From contig CAMLFK010000283.1 in assembly GCA_946479255.1 (NCBI GenBank), positions 1 to 6,301 on the forward strand: a DNA stretch of 6,301 bases, in the 5' to 3' direction. This DNA is from an uncultured Oxalobacteraceae bacterium. Lineage in GTDB: Bacteria; Pseudomonadota; Gammaproteobacteria; Burkholderiales; Burkholderiaceae. The notes below the pieces were generated by a model, which did no database searches, was not told the origin of the DNA, and saw only the letters and a program-made list of their open reading frames with translations. Both the position numbers and the translations under genes were made by a program. This document shows, one piece after another, positions 1-6,301 of this stretch. Position 1 is the stretch's first letter, and each line of letters opens with the position of its first letter.

Positions 1-1182
<1,182 letters not shown>

Positions 1183-1197
1183 GGTCTACACTTTTTT

Positions 1198-1229
1198 CAG
1201 GGCGTCGGCCCTGTGCGCGGCCTCCGCAC
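1198..1229. other. Two small adjoining hairpins in the convergent gap
   Basis: The 58-base gap between the converging glycerate kinase and ygjV stops holds CAGGGC (1198-1203) pairing with GCCCTG (1208-1213) around a 4-base loop. Next to it GTGCG (1213-1217) pairs with CGCAC (1225-1229). A run of six T lies at 1192-1197, before the first hairpin on the + strand, so it is on the wrong side for an intrinsic terminator of the kinase gene. On the - strand it reads as A. The structures may mark 3' ends of either transcript or help block read-through, but a canonical terminator is not seen. Confidence 0.3.
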
Positions 1230-1240
1230 CCGTCTTGTCG

Positions 1241-1753
1241 CTAACCACCAGGTATTCCGGCCACACGCACCATCCGCACAATCGTCACCGCGTTGACGAC
1301 GGCAATTACGACTTCCAGGGCAGTGCCGCCAAGCGATCCGACGATGACGTTGTTGGCAATCCAGAGGCCGGTACCGCATAGCATGACGATGCGCATGGGA
1401 ACGCCTTGCAGCAAGAACAGCGCCAAGGTGCCGAGGCAGGATGCCGCCAGCGGCAGCCAGTCGCTGGCCTGTTTGGCCAGTGCCAGCCCAAGCCCCAGGT
1501 TAATCGCAACGATGGCGGCCGCCACCCAGACCGAACGGGTGCGCAGCGACAGCAGCGAGCGCAGCAGCGACACGGTGCTACTGGCGACCGCGGTCGGGTT
1601 TCCGAGCAAGGCAAAATGGATCACATAGGCAAAGCACTCGCCCGCCATGAACAGCTTGAAGCGACGGTCATCGGTCTGCAGGAAGGACCCGACGCCCAGG
1701 ACAAAAGCAAGATAGCCGACGCATTGCGCCGGGGAAAACCAATCGATAGACAT
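1241..1753 (-). CDS. ygjV: YgjV-family inner membrane protein
   Basis: Small polytopic inner-membrane protein of the YgjV (Imp-YgjV) family, whose biochemical role is not established. The 170 residues are close to the E. coli YgjV length of roughly 180. Nearly the whole chain is hydrophobic, with likely membrane segments around residues 8-25, 33-52, 75-93, 98-115, 120-140 and 143-162. The charged connector TDDRRFK (27-33) follows the first segment. The family-like stretches QCVGYLAFVLGVGSFLQTDD near the N terminus and WIANNVIVGS (131-140) near the C terminus support the call. The ATG at 1753 is chosen because the protein aligns naturally from there and a TATAAT box lies about 27 bases upstream. 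No good Shine-Dalgarno is visible. The gene stands alone, convergent with the glycerate kinase and downstream of tssK in the same direction but 179 bases away. Nothing in the sequence ties it to secretion. Confidence 0.85.
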   Translation of the reverse strand: MSIDWFSPAQCVGYLAFVLGVGSFLQTDDRRFKLFMAGECFAYVIHFALLGNPTAVASSTVSLLRSLLSLRTRSVWVAAAIVAINLGLGLALAKQASDWLPLAASCLGTLALFLLQGVPMRIVMLCGTGLWIANNVIVGSLGGTALEVVIAVVNAVTIVRMVRVAGIPGG

Positions 1754-1779
1754 GAAGGTTCAGATTGTCGCGGAGCAAA

Positions 1780-1785
1780 ATTATA
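1780..1785 (-). promoter_or_regulatory. Putative -10 box of the ygjV promoter
   Basis: A perfect TATAAT reads on the - strand (plus-strand ATTATA), 26 bases before the ygjV ATG. Transcription would then start near 1773 and give a leader of about 20 bases. No good -35 hexamer is present at 16 to 18 bases spacing (best reading CGGATG around 1803-1808), and no TGn extension precedes the box. The match is perfect within GC-rich flanks, which favours a real element, but strength and use are unknown. Confidence 0.4.
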
Positions 1786-1856
1786 GCGCGCCCCAGGGTC
1801 AGCATCCGGTGCTGGGCGCTTTCCTGCATTTTGAAGAGCGGCACAGTCATGCGGGA

Positions 1857-1920
1857 CAATGCCAATGTGCATCAGAAACGCCAGCTCATGGGCGAGGCTA
1901 ATGCTTGTTTTTTGGCATTG
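1857..1920 (-). other. Nested imperfect hairpin in the tssK 3' region
   Basis: The 179-base spacer 1754-1932 holds no convincing gene. It contains a layered inverted repeat starting 12 bases beyond the tssK stop. The outer arms are CAATGCCAA (1857-1865) and TTGGCATTG (1912-1920), perfect over 9 bp. The middle arms are GCATCAG (1869-1875) and CTAATGC (1898-1904), paired with one G-U wobble in the - strand RNA. The inner arms are CGCC (1879-1882) and GGCG (1891-1894) around an 8-base loop. The inner and middle stems are separated by a symmetric 3 x 3 internal loop. No U-run follows the structure in the tssK direction, so it is not a standard intrinsic terminator. It could protect the 3' end of tssK mRNA or assist Rho-dependent ending. 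Confidence 0.4.
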
Positions 1921-1932
1921 CTGCGGATAACA

Positions 1933-3267
1933 CTACTGCGTGATTGCAAACAATTCGAGCTTGAGCGACTTCATACCCGACGGCACATAGATGGCGATTG
2001 CCTGGGACTTGATCATGTCCTCATACAGCATGCCGCGCCCGGAAATCGAGAAATAATAGGTGTTCGGCCGCACCGGTACCGAAACGGGTACCTGCGCCAT
2101 ATGGCTGAGTTCCGCACCCGGCAAGGCCGAGACGACGATCCGTTCGATGCTGTCTGGCGAACCGACCTTGAACAGCCTCGGTACGGCGCTCACCAGTTCC
2201 AGCGCCGGCATATCCGCGTTCACTGCAAGGCACAGTCCCGTGTCCCCGGCAATCCTGGCCGCATCAAGCTTGCCGTAATAGTGGGTCTTGCGATCCGCCG
2301 CGGCCGCCAGGGCAATGGTGAAGTACTTCGAGGACATCGATGTATCGAGCAAATCGCGAATGATGGAGTCGATCCCGGCAAAGGCCTCATGCGGATGCTC
2401 ATGTTCGTAATGCGGCAGATCCGACATCGACCGCTTGTTCGAAAACGCCATCAACCCTCCGGCCAGTGTACTGAGCTTTTCAAAAAGCGCTTCCGGATGC
2501 TGGGTCCTGGAATGCGCGAAGTGTTTTAACCCAGCGCATGAAGTGCAGATCGTACTCAGCATCCAGAACGATGAAATATCCCCGCTGTGTACTTCCAATG
2601 TTCCTTTGGCCGTCTGGCGATGCAAGCGATAAAGAATCTCAATTTTCGCTTCCATCTTGGCGATCAGCCGTTCGAGCATGAGTTCCAATGTAGGCATTGC
2701 TGCGATCGACACGGCCGCAGGCATGAATGACTCATCGACCTCAAAATCGCCGTTATCATCCCGCACCAAACGGATGACCGGGAAGCATGTAAATGCATCG
2801 CGCGCGTCGAGATGCGATACCAGTCTGAGCGATTTCCTGAGGTAAGACACGTCCATCGGCAAAGCCTCGGTGAACAGATCGGCAGTATCGGCTTCGACTT
2901 GCCGGTAACGGCCGCCAGCTTCCATATTGCTGTCGAATGAACGCATTCTGGGCAATGCTGCGTAATAGGTCACTTCCTGCTCGCCTATGGGCACGCCGGA
3001 AAGGTCCACGGCGGGCGGCAGATCGTCTTCTTTAGGTGCCTCAATCAGCTCTCCGTCCGGACAGATCAGTGAAATATGCTCAACGCTGAGGCGATTGTTC
3101 GCCAGATCCTCGTTGCACCACCGCACGGACCGCAGCCCCCAGAGATTTGCGTTGAGCGCCGATGCAATCCGCTGCAGTCGCACCTCATGGTAACGGTCCT
3201 GCTGCTGGAATTGCTGGGGTCCTAAAGTCAGCCCTTCTGCCCACAAAATTTTCGACGCAGGTCCCAT
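1933..3267 (-). CDS. tssK: Type VI secretion baseplate subunit TssK
   Basis: TssK is the cytoplasmic trimeric baseplate protein that links the TssEFG-VgrG wedge to the TssL/TssM membrane complex. The 444 residues match the usual family length of about 445. The N terminus has the family signature W9-x-EG (11-12) followed by PQQFQQQDRY (17-26); many homologues have H where this protein has Q19. By analogy with known structures, residues 1-180 form the shoulder that contacts TssF/TssG, 190-310 the helical neck, and 315-444 the head that contacts the membrane complex. The head includes NTYYFSISGRG (402-412) and the family-like ending IYVPSGMKSLKLELFAI (427-443). The ATG at 3267 is preceded by GGGAGA at 3275-3280 (- strand) with 7 bases spacing, and the N-terminal motif begins immediately, so the start is secure. 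The gene is transcribed away from tssF and appears to be the last or only T6SS gene on its strand; tssJ and tssL do not follow it. GC content is visibly lower than in the two genes to its left. Confidence 0.95.
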   Translation of the reverse strand: MGPASKILWAEGLTLGPQQFQQQDRYHEVRLQRIASALNANLWGLRSVRWCNEDLANNRLSVEHISLICPDGELIEAPKEDDLPPAVDLSGVPIGEQEVTYYAALPRMRSFDSNMEAGGRYRQVEADTADLFTEALPMDVSYLRKSLRLVSHLDARDAFTCFPVIRLVRDDNGDFEVDESFMPAAVSIAAMPTLELMLERLIAKMEAKIEILYRLHRQTAKGTLEVHSGDISSFWMLSTICTSCAGLKHFAHSRTQHPEALFEKLSTLAGGLMAFSNKRSMSDLPHYEHEHPHEAFAGIDSIIRDLLDTSMSSKYFTIALAAAADRKTHYYGKLDAARIAGDTGLCLAVNADMPALELVSAVPRLFKVGSPDSIERIVVSALPGAELSHMAQVPVSVPVRPNTYYFSISGRGMLYEDMIKSQAIAIYVPSGMKSLKLELFAITQ

Positions 3268-3286
3268 TCATGTGTCTCCCGTGTTT

Positions 3287-3350
3287 ATGACGAAGCGTTG
3301 GTGTTCTTCAAGAGCATGACGAATGAACGACCACATCAGTTGATCGTCAT
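3287..3350. repeat. Repeated ATGACGA motif between tssK and tssF
   Basis: ATGACGAA occurs at 3287-3294 and again at 3316-3323 as a direct repeat 29 bases apart. The inverse TCGTCAT occurs at 3344-3350, facing the second copy across 21 bases. All three copies lie in the 192-base divergent spacer, on the tssK side. Repeated half-sites in a shared control region are typical of regulator binding, but seven-base repeats can arise by chance and no known regulator motif was recognised. Confidence 0.3.
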
Positions 3351-3353
3351 CAA
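3340..3353. promoter_or_regulatory. Operator-like palindrome in the tssK/tssF divergent region
   Basis: TTGATCGTCATCAA is an interrupted palindrome with perfect 5-bp arms (TTGAT / ATCAA) and a 4-base centre. It lies near the middle of the spacer separating divergent tssK and tssF, and overlaps the TCGTCAT copy of the repeat family nearby. A second GATCAA lies at 3403-3408, inverted relative to TTGATC at 3340-3345. The position suits a dimeric regulator controlling both directions. The identity of any such regulator is unknown. Confidence 0.3.
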
Positions 3354-3429
3354 GGAAAACGCACGGTGCGGATTAGCCACACCCAGGGTTGGGTTTGAGC
3401 CAGATCAATCTTGCGTGAGGGAACAATTC

Positions 3430-3435
3430 GATAAT
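3430..3435 (+). promoter_or_regulatory. Possible -10 box for tssF
   Basis: GATAAT matches the sigma-70 -10 consensus in five of six positions and lies 24 bases before the tssF ATG. It would give a short leader containing the ribosome site. The region at 16 to 18 bases spacing upstream (about 3406-3413) has no good -35 box, so activation or another sigma factor may be needed. No clear sigma-54 site (GG then GC with the flanking consensus) was found in the spacer. Confidence 0.25.
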
Positions 3436-3450
3436 GCAAGCTGATTCAAC

Positions 3451-3455
3451 GGAGG
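3451..3455 (+). promoter_or_regulatory. Ribosome binding site of tssF
   Basis: GGAGG lies 4 bases before the ATG at 3460. It decides the start in favour of 3460 over the in-frame ATG at 3481, which has no comparable site, although the conserved TssF sequence begins only near the second ATG. Confidence 0.7.
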
Positions 3456-3459
3456 CTAC

Positions 3460-5292
3460 ATGGCAGAGCAGTTTGGCGCAATGAACGACCTGTTTGCCCA
3501 TTTCGAACGCGAACTTGCCGCGCTGCGCCAGCTGAGTGGTGAATTCGCAAGACGTTATCCTAAGGTGGCGGGCAATTTGCACATGGTCGGGGAAACGTGT
3601 GACGACCCTCATGTGAAGCGTCTCATTCAGTCGGTGGCATTGCTCGGAGCGCGTATTTCGAAGCAGCTTGACGACAACTATCCTAAATTCACGCAGGCGT
3701 TATTGAATGCCTTGCTTCCACACTACCTGCGCCCGTTTCCTTCCTGCTCGATCGCCCGCTTTGTTCGCAGTGACGTTTCGGCTGAGAGCGGTACAGTAAA
3801 ACGCGGAACCTATCTGAAAACCAGTCCGGCGCAGGGCCAGCCGTGCACCTTTGCCAGCACGTACGACGTCGTGCTCGACGCCATTGAACTTGCCCACGCC
3901 AGGTTTGAGCCGCTGCTTCAGGCGCCAAACGGCACATCGATTCCCACAGGTGCCACATCAAGCCTGAGCATGACGATCCGCGGCATGCGGTCTGCATCGC
4001 TCGACAGCCTGCGGGTCTATATTGACGGTGAACCATCCTTCTGCGCCGCTGTACGGGATGCATTATTCATGCGCACGATCCGCGCCTATGTTCAACATGA
4101 TGGCTCGGCCTGGCAGCCCTGTTCGGCCATCCCCATTAATCCGGTCGGGTTTGACGTTTGCGATACCTTGATTCCGTTTACCGACGCGCGCTCGCAGTTG
4201 GCTTACTGCGTGCTGACGGAATATTTTGGGTTTCCGGAGAAATTCAACTTCTTCGATATTAATCTGCGCGCAATCCGCAACATGCTCCCTGGCGACTGCG
4301 ATGAGTTCACCGTGCATTTTGCGATGAAGGGGCGAGCCAACTCCGTCGAAGCACGCGCGCTATCTGGCTTGAACGCCAGGAATCTCGTGCTCGGCTGCAC
4401 CCCGGTTTGCAATCTGTTCAAACAAAGTGGCGTGCCAATTGCTCTTCACCAGCGCACCGCCGATTACACGGTCCTGGCACACCACACTCACCCCGCCGCG
4501 TTCGACATCTATTCGGTGGACCGGGTCAGCATGCTGCGCCAGCGCGGCGCGAACGAAACCTTCACTGAATTTCACCCCTTGTATACATCGCGCTTCGGCA
4601 CCGATAGCGCGCAACAAGGCGGCTATTACACGTTGCACCGCGATGAAACCCTTGCGCAGATCAGTCCCGGTCACGAAACCAGCATCGCGCTGGTCGATTC
4701 TCAATTTGACCCTGCGTTGGTAGAAAAAAGCCATCTTTCGCTGGAACTGACTTGTACCAACCGCGATCTTCCCAGCTTGCTCAAATATGGCCAGCCGGGT
4801 GGCGACCTGTTTAGTGCCGGCGCCTCCGGGCACTCTATCAAGTTCCTCAGGCGCCCTACTCCCCCCTGCCGCATCACCGGCGGCACCGATACGCATTGGC
4901 GCCTGATTTCTCACCTCGCATTAAATCATCACGCCTTGAGCAACGAGGGCCTTCAGGGACTGCGCGAGATGCTGACCCTCTACGACGTGCCGCAGTCGCC
5001 GACTTCGCAGCGGCAAATCGGCGGCATCGTGGCGCTCGAAACCGCCGACACCGTCGCATGGATGCGTAGCAAACGCGGTAGCTCGCTTGTCCACGGCGTC
5101 GAAGTTCGGATGACGCTCGATGAGGACGCGTTCATCGGCGCCAGCATTCACCTGTTCATCCAGGTGATCGAACGTTTCCTCAGCCTCTATGTCCAGGTCA
5201 ACGGCTTCATCGAGCTCGTCATCTTGTCGCACCTGTCCGGGAAGGAGGTCTTTCGATGCGAACCACGCAGCGGAACGACACGCTTAGTCTGA
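3460..5292 (+). CDS. tssF: Type VI secretion baseplate subunit TssF
   Basis: TssF (VasA/ImpG) forms the wedge of the T6SS baseplate in the cytoplasm, as two copies with one TssG, and contacts TssK and the VgrG spike hub. The 610 residues fit the family range of about 580 to 620. The N-terminal part is strongly conserved: MNDLFAHFERELAALRQL (8-25), FARRYPKVAGNL (29-40), DDPHVKRL (48-55), and the near-invariant LLPHYLRPFPSCSI (85-98). The C-terminal half keeps the family stretch WRLISHLALNHHAL (480-493) followed by LREMLTLYD (501-509). No signal peptide or membrane segment is seen. It starts a + strand transcript divergent from tssK, and its last 37 bases overlap tssG, so the two are probably translationally coupled. 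tssE, which often lies just upstream of tssF, is not there. Reading frame and motifs are intact, so the gene looks functional. Confidence 0.96.
   Translation: MAEQFGAMNDLFAHFERELAALRQLSGEFARRYPKVAGNLHMVGETCDDPHVKRLIQSVALLGARISKQLDDNYPKFTQALLNALLPHYLRPFPSCSIARFVRSDVSAESGTVKRGTYLKTSPAQGQPCTFASTYDVVLDAIELAHARFEPLLQAPNGTSIPTGATSSLSMTIRGMRSASLDSLRVYIDGEPSFCAAVRDALFMRTIRAYVQHDGSAWQPCSAIPINPVGFDVCDTLIPFTDARSQLAYCVLTEYFGFPEKFNFFDINLRAIRNMLPGDCDEFTVHFAMKGRANSVEARALSGLNARNLVLGCTPVCNLFKQSGVPIALHQRTADYTVLAHHTHPAAFDIYSVDRVSMLRQRGANETFTEFHPLYTSRFGTDSAQQGGYYTLHRDETLAQISPGHETSIALVDSQFDPALVEKSHLSLELTCTNRDLPSLLKYGQPGGDLFSAGASGHSIKFLRRPTPPCRITGGTDTHWRLISHLALNHHALSNEGLQGLREMLTLYDVPQSPTSQRQIGGIVALETADTVAWMRSKRGSSLVHGVEVRMTLDEDAFIGASIHLFIQVIERFLSLYVQVNGFIELVILSHLSGKEVFRCEPRSGTTRLV
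5242..5249 (+). promoter_or_regulatory. Strong Shine-Dalgarno of tssG inside tssF
   Basis: AAGGAGGT, complementary over eight bases to the usual end of 16S rRNA, lies within the tssF coding sequence 6 bases before the tssG ATG at 5256. It sets the tssG start clearly and implies efficient re-initiation during tssF translation. Confidence 0.85.
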
Positions 5293-6301
5293 TCGAACGC
5301 CTATTCAAGGCGCCGCACCGATTCGAATTTCCGCAGGCGATACGCATCCTGGTGCGTTGGCTGGAGCAGCAAGGAGTATCCGAGCGGGACGCCTTCGATC
5401 AGATCTTACGCTTCCGAAACAGTACTTCACTGGCGTTCCCGGCCAGCGAGATCGAAGCACTGACTGTCAATGACGGGCCGGCAAACGGCGGCGACCTTGC
5501 GCGCAAGCTGAAGTACAAGGAACCGGCCGAGCTCGCAATCACGCCGGCATTCTTCGGTCTGCTCGGGACCACCGGCGCACTCCCCTTGCACTATACCGAG
5601 CAGTTTGTGGCGTTCGAGCGGGAGGCGAACGATGAAAGTGTGCGGGCATTCATCGACGTGCTTTCGCACCGCATGGTGGCGCATTTTTACCGCGCATGCA
5701 GCAAGTACCGCTTCGATCATCCGGAGTCAAGCGCCGCAGGCGCGCGTTTCAAGTCGATATTGCAAGCGCTCGGCGGCCAGCGCGCCGGTGCTGAGTTCGA
5801 CAGGTTCGGGGCGTTTCACGCCGCGCAGTTGCGCACGCGCCCCATATCGGCCGCGACTATCGGCGACATCCTGAGCGGATACTTCGACGTCCCGATCTCG
5901 GTCGAGGAATTCGTTGGGGCATGGGACCCGATCCCGCCCAGGCGACGCAGCACGCTCGGCGTCACCATGCCCAAGCTTGGCGTCAGCGCTGCGCTGGGCA
6001 CCCGCATGTGGCGGCACGATCTGCGGGTGCGTCTGAACATCGGCCCGTTGGACGAGGCGGGAATGCTCAAGTTTTTACCCAAGGGGAAGGCGGCTCTCGC
6101 CCTGCAAAGCTTGCTCGGTACCCTTGCGGTTCCATCCTTGCAGTATGAGGCCAGACTGCTACCGAGCCCGCCGGTGATCGAGCCACTGGTTCTCCGGACC
6201 GCCGACCGGAACGCGATGAAGCGGCTTGGGTGGAATGCGTTCCTGACCACCCGCCCCGGCCAGGCGCGAAGGCCAGAAATACGGTACATGCTGCATCCCA
6301 C
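5256..6301 (+). CDS. tssG: Type VI secretion baseplate subunit TssG, 3' end missing
   Basis: TssG (VasB/ImpH) pairs with two TssF copies to build each baseplate wedge and helps dock TssK. The frame runs open from 5256 to the right edge, giving 348 residues plus two bases. The family is usually about 330 to 370 residues, so only a few are missing. Visible motifs are HRFEFPQAIRIL (21-32), LRFRNSTSLAFPASEI (51-66), AITPAFFGLLGTTGALPLHY (94-113), the stretch FIDVLSHRMVAHFYRACSKYR (132-152), and LGWNAFL (324-330), which normally lies close to the C terminus. The start is set by the strong AAGGAGGT at 5242-5249, and the gene overlaps tssF by 37 bases in a different frame. It has no membrane segment and should act in the cytoplasm. 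In most T6SS clusters tssH (clpV) or other core genes follow; here that region is outside the window. Confidence 0.95.
   Translation, partial: MRTTQRNDTLSLIERLFKAPHRFEFPQAIRILVRWLEQQGVSERDAFDQILRFRNSTSLAFPASEIEALTVNDGPANGGDLARKLKYKEPAELAITPAFFGLLGTTGALPLHYTEQFVAFEREANDESVRAFIDVLSHRMVAHFYRACSKYRFDHPESSAAGARFKSILQALGGQRAGAEFDRFGAFHAAQLRTRPISAATIGDILSGYFDVPISVEEFVGAWDPIPPRRRSTLGVTMPKLGVSAALGTRMWRHDLRVRLNIGPLDEAGMLKFLPKGKAALALQSLLGTLAVPSLQYEARLLPSPPVIEPLVLRTADRNAMKRLGWNAFLTTRPGQARRPEIRYMLHP

Noticed and set aside
1192..1213. Intrinsic terminator for the glycerate kinase
   Set aside because: The T-run precedes the hairpin on the + strand, and on the - strand it reads as A, so the order needed for an intrinsic terminator is absent in both directions.
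1621..1872. A possible small gene or upstream extension of ygjV on the - strand
   Set aside because: These frames differ from the ygjV frame, overlap its 5' end, lack family motifs and have no ribosome site.
1765..2529. A long + strand open frame opposite the 3' half of tssK (about 254 codons)
   Set aside because: It lies almost wholly antisense to a well conserved TssK, its translation is rich in Arg, His and Gln without any family motif, and no ribosome site precedes it. It is a frame shadow of GC-biased coding sequence.
3284..3311. Promoter-like TTGAAG (3306-3311) and CATAAA (3284-3289) on the - strand ahead of tssK with 16 bases spacing
   Set aside because: The implied start, near 3277, falls inside the tssK Shine-Dalgarno at 3275-3280, which would remove the ribosome site from the mRNA. 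The hexamers are also only partial matches.
4360..4914. A - strand open frame opposite tssF (about 184 codons)
   Set aside because: It is fully antisense to conserved TssF sequence, has no recognisable motif, and is explained by the codon bias of tssF.
5816..6301. A - strand open frame opposite tssG reaching the right edge
   Set aside because: The + strand frame carries clear TssG motifs throughout this stretch, while the - strand product is Arg/Ser-rich and unlike any family I recognise.

Overview
The window comes from a GC-rich proteobacterium. Protein sequence style and GC-ending codon use suggest a betaproteobacterium, possibly of the Oxalobacteraceae (Massilia, Duganella, Janthinobacterium type). 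That placement is an impression from the sequences, not a search result. No mobile-element gene, tRNA, rRNA or CRISPR array was recognised.

Layout from left to right: (1) the 3' part of a glycerate 2-kinase gene of the MOFRL/TtuD type on the + strand, cut by the left edge. (2) A convergent small inner-membrane protein of the YgjV family on the - strand. (3) A 179-base spacer with a nested hairpin just beyond the tssK stop. (4) tssK on the - strand. (5) A 192-base divergent spacer with operator-like repeats. (6) tssF on the + strand. (7) tssG on the + strand, starting inside the 3' end of tssF and cut by the right edge a few residues before its expected end.

The right two thirds is therefore one edge of a type VI secretion system (T6SS) locus. 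TssK, TssF and TssG are all baseplate components. TssF and TssG belong to the wedge complex around the spike, and TssK joins that baseplate to the TssJLM membrane complex. Genes for metabolism and a general membrane protein lie directly to the left, so the T6SS cluster appears to end (or be interrupted) with tssK. The usual partners tssJ and tssL do not follow tssK here.

The two left genes are clearly richer in GC than tssK and tssF. The coding content is otherwise well conserved and ordinary. The points worth a second look are the isolated, divergent position of tssK, the repeats in the shared tssK/tssF control region, the structured 3' region of tssK, and the tightly coupled tssF-tssG junction. 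I found no evidence of an undescribed system within the window.
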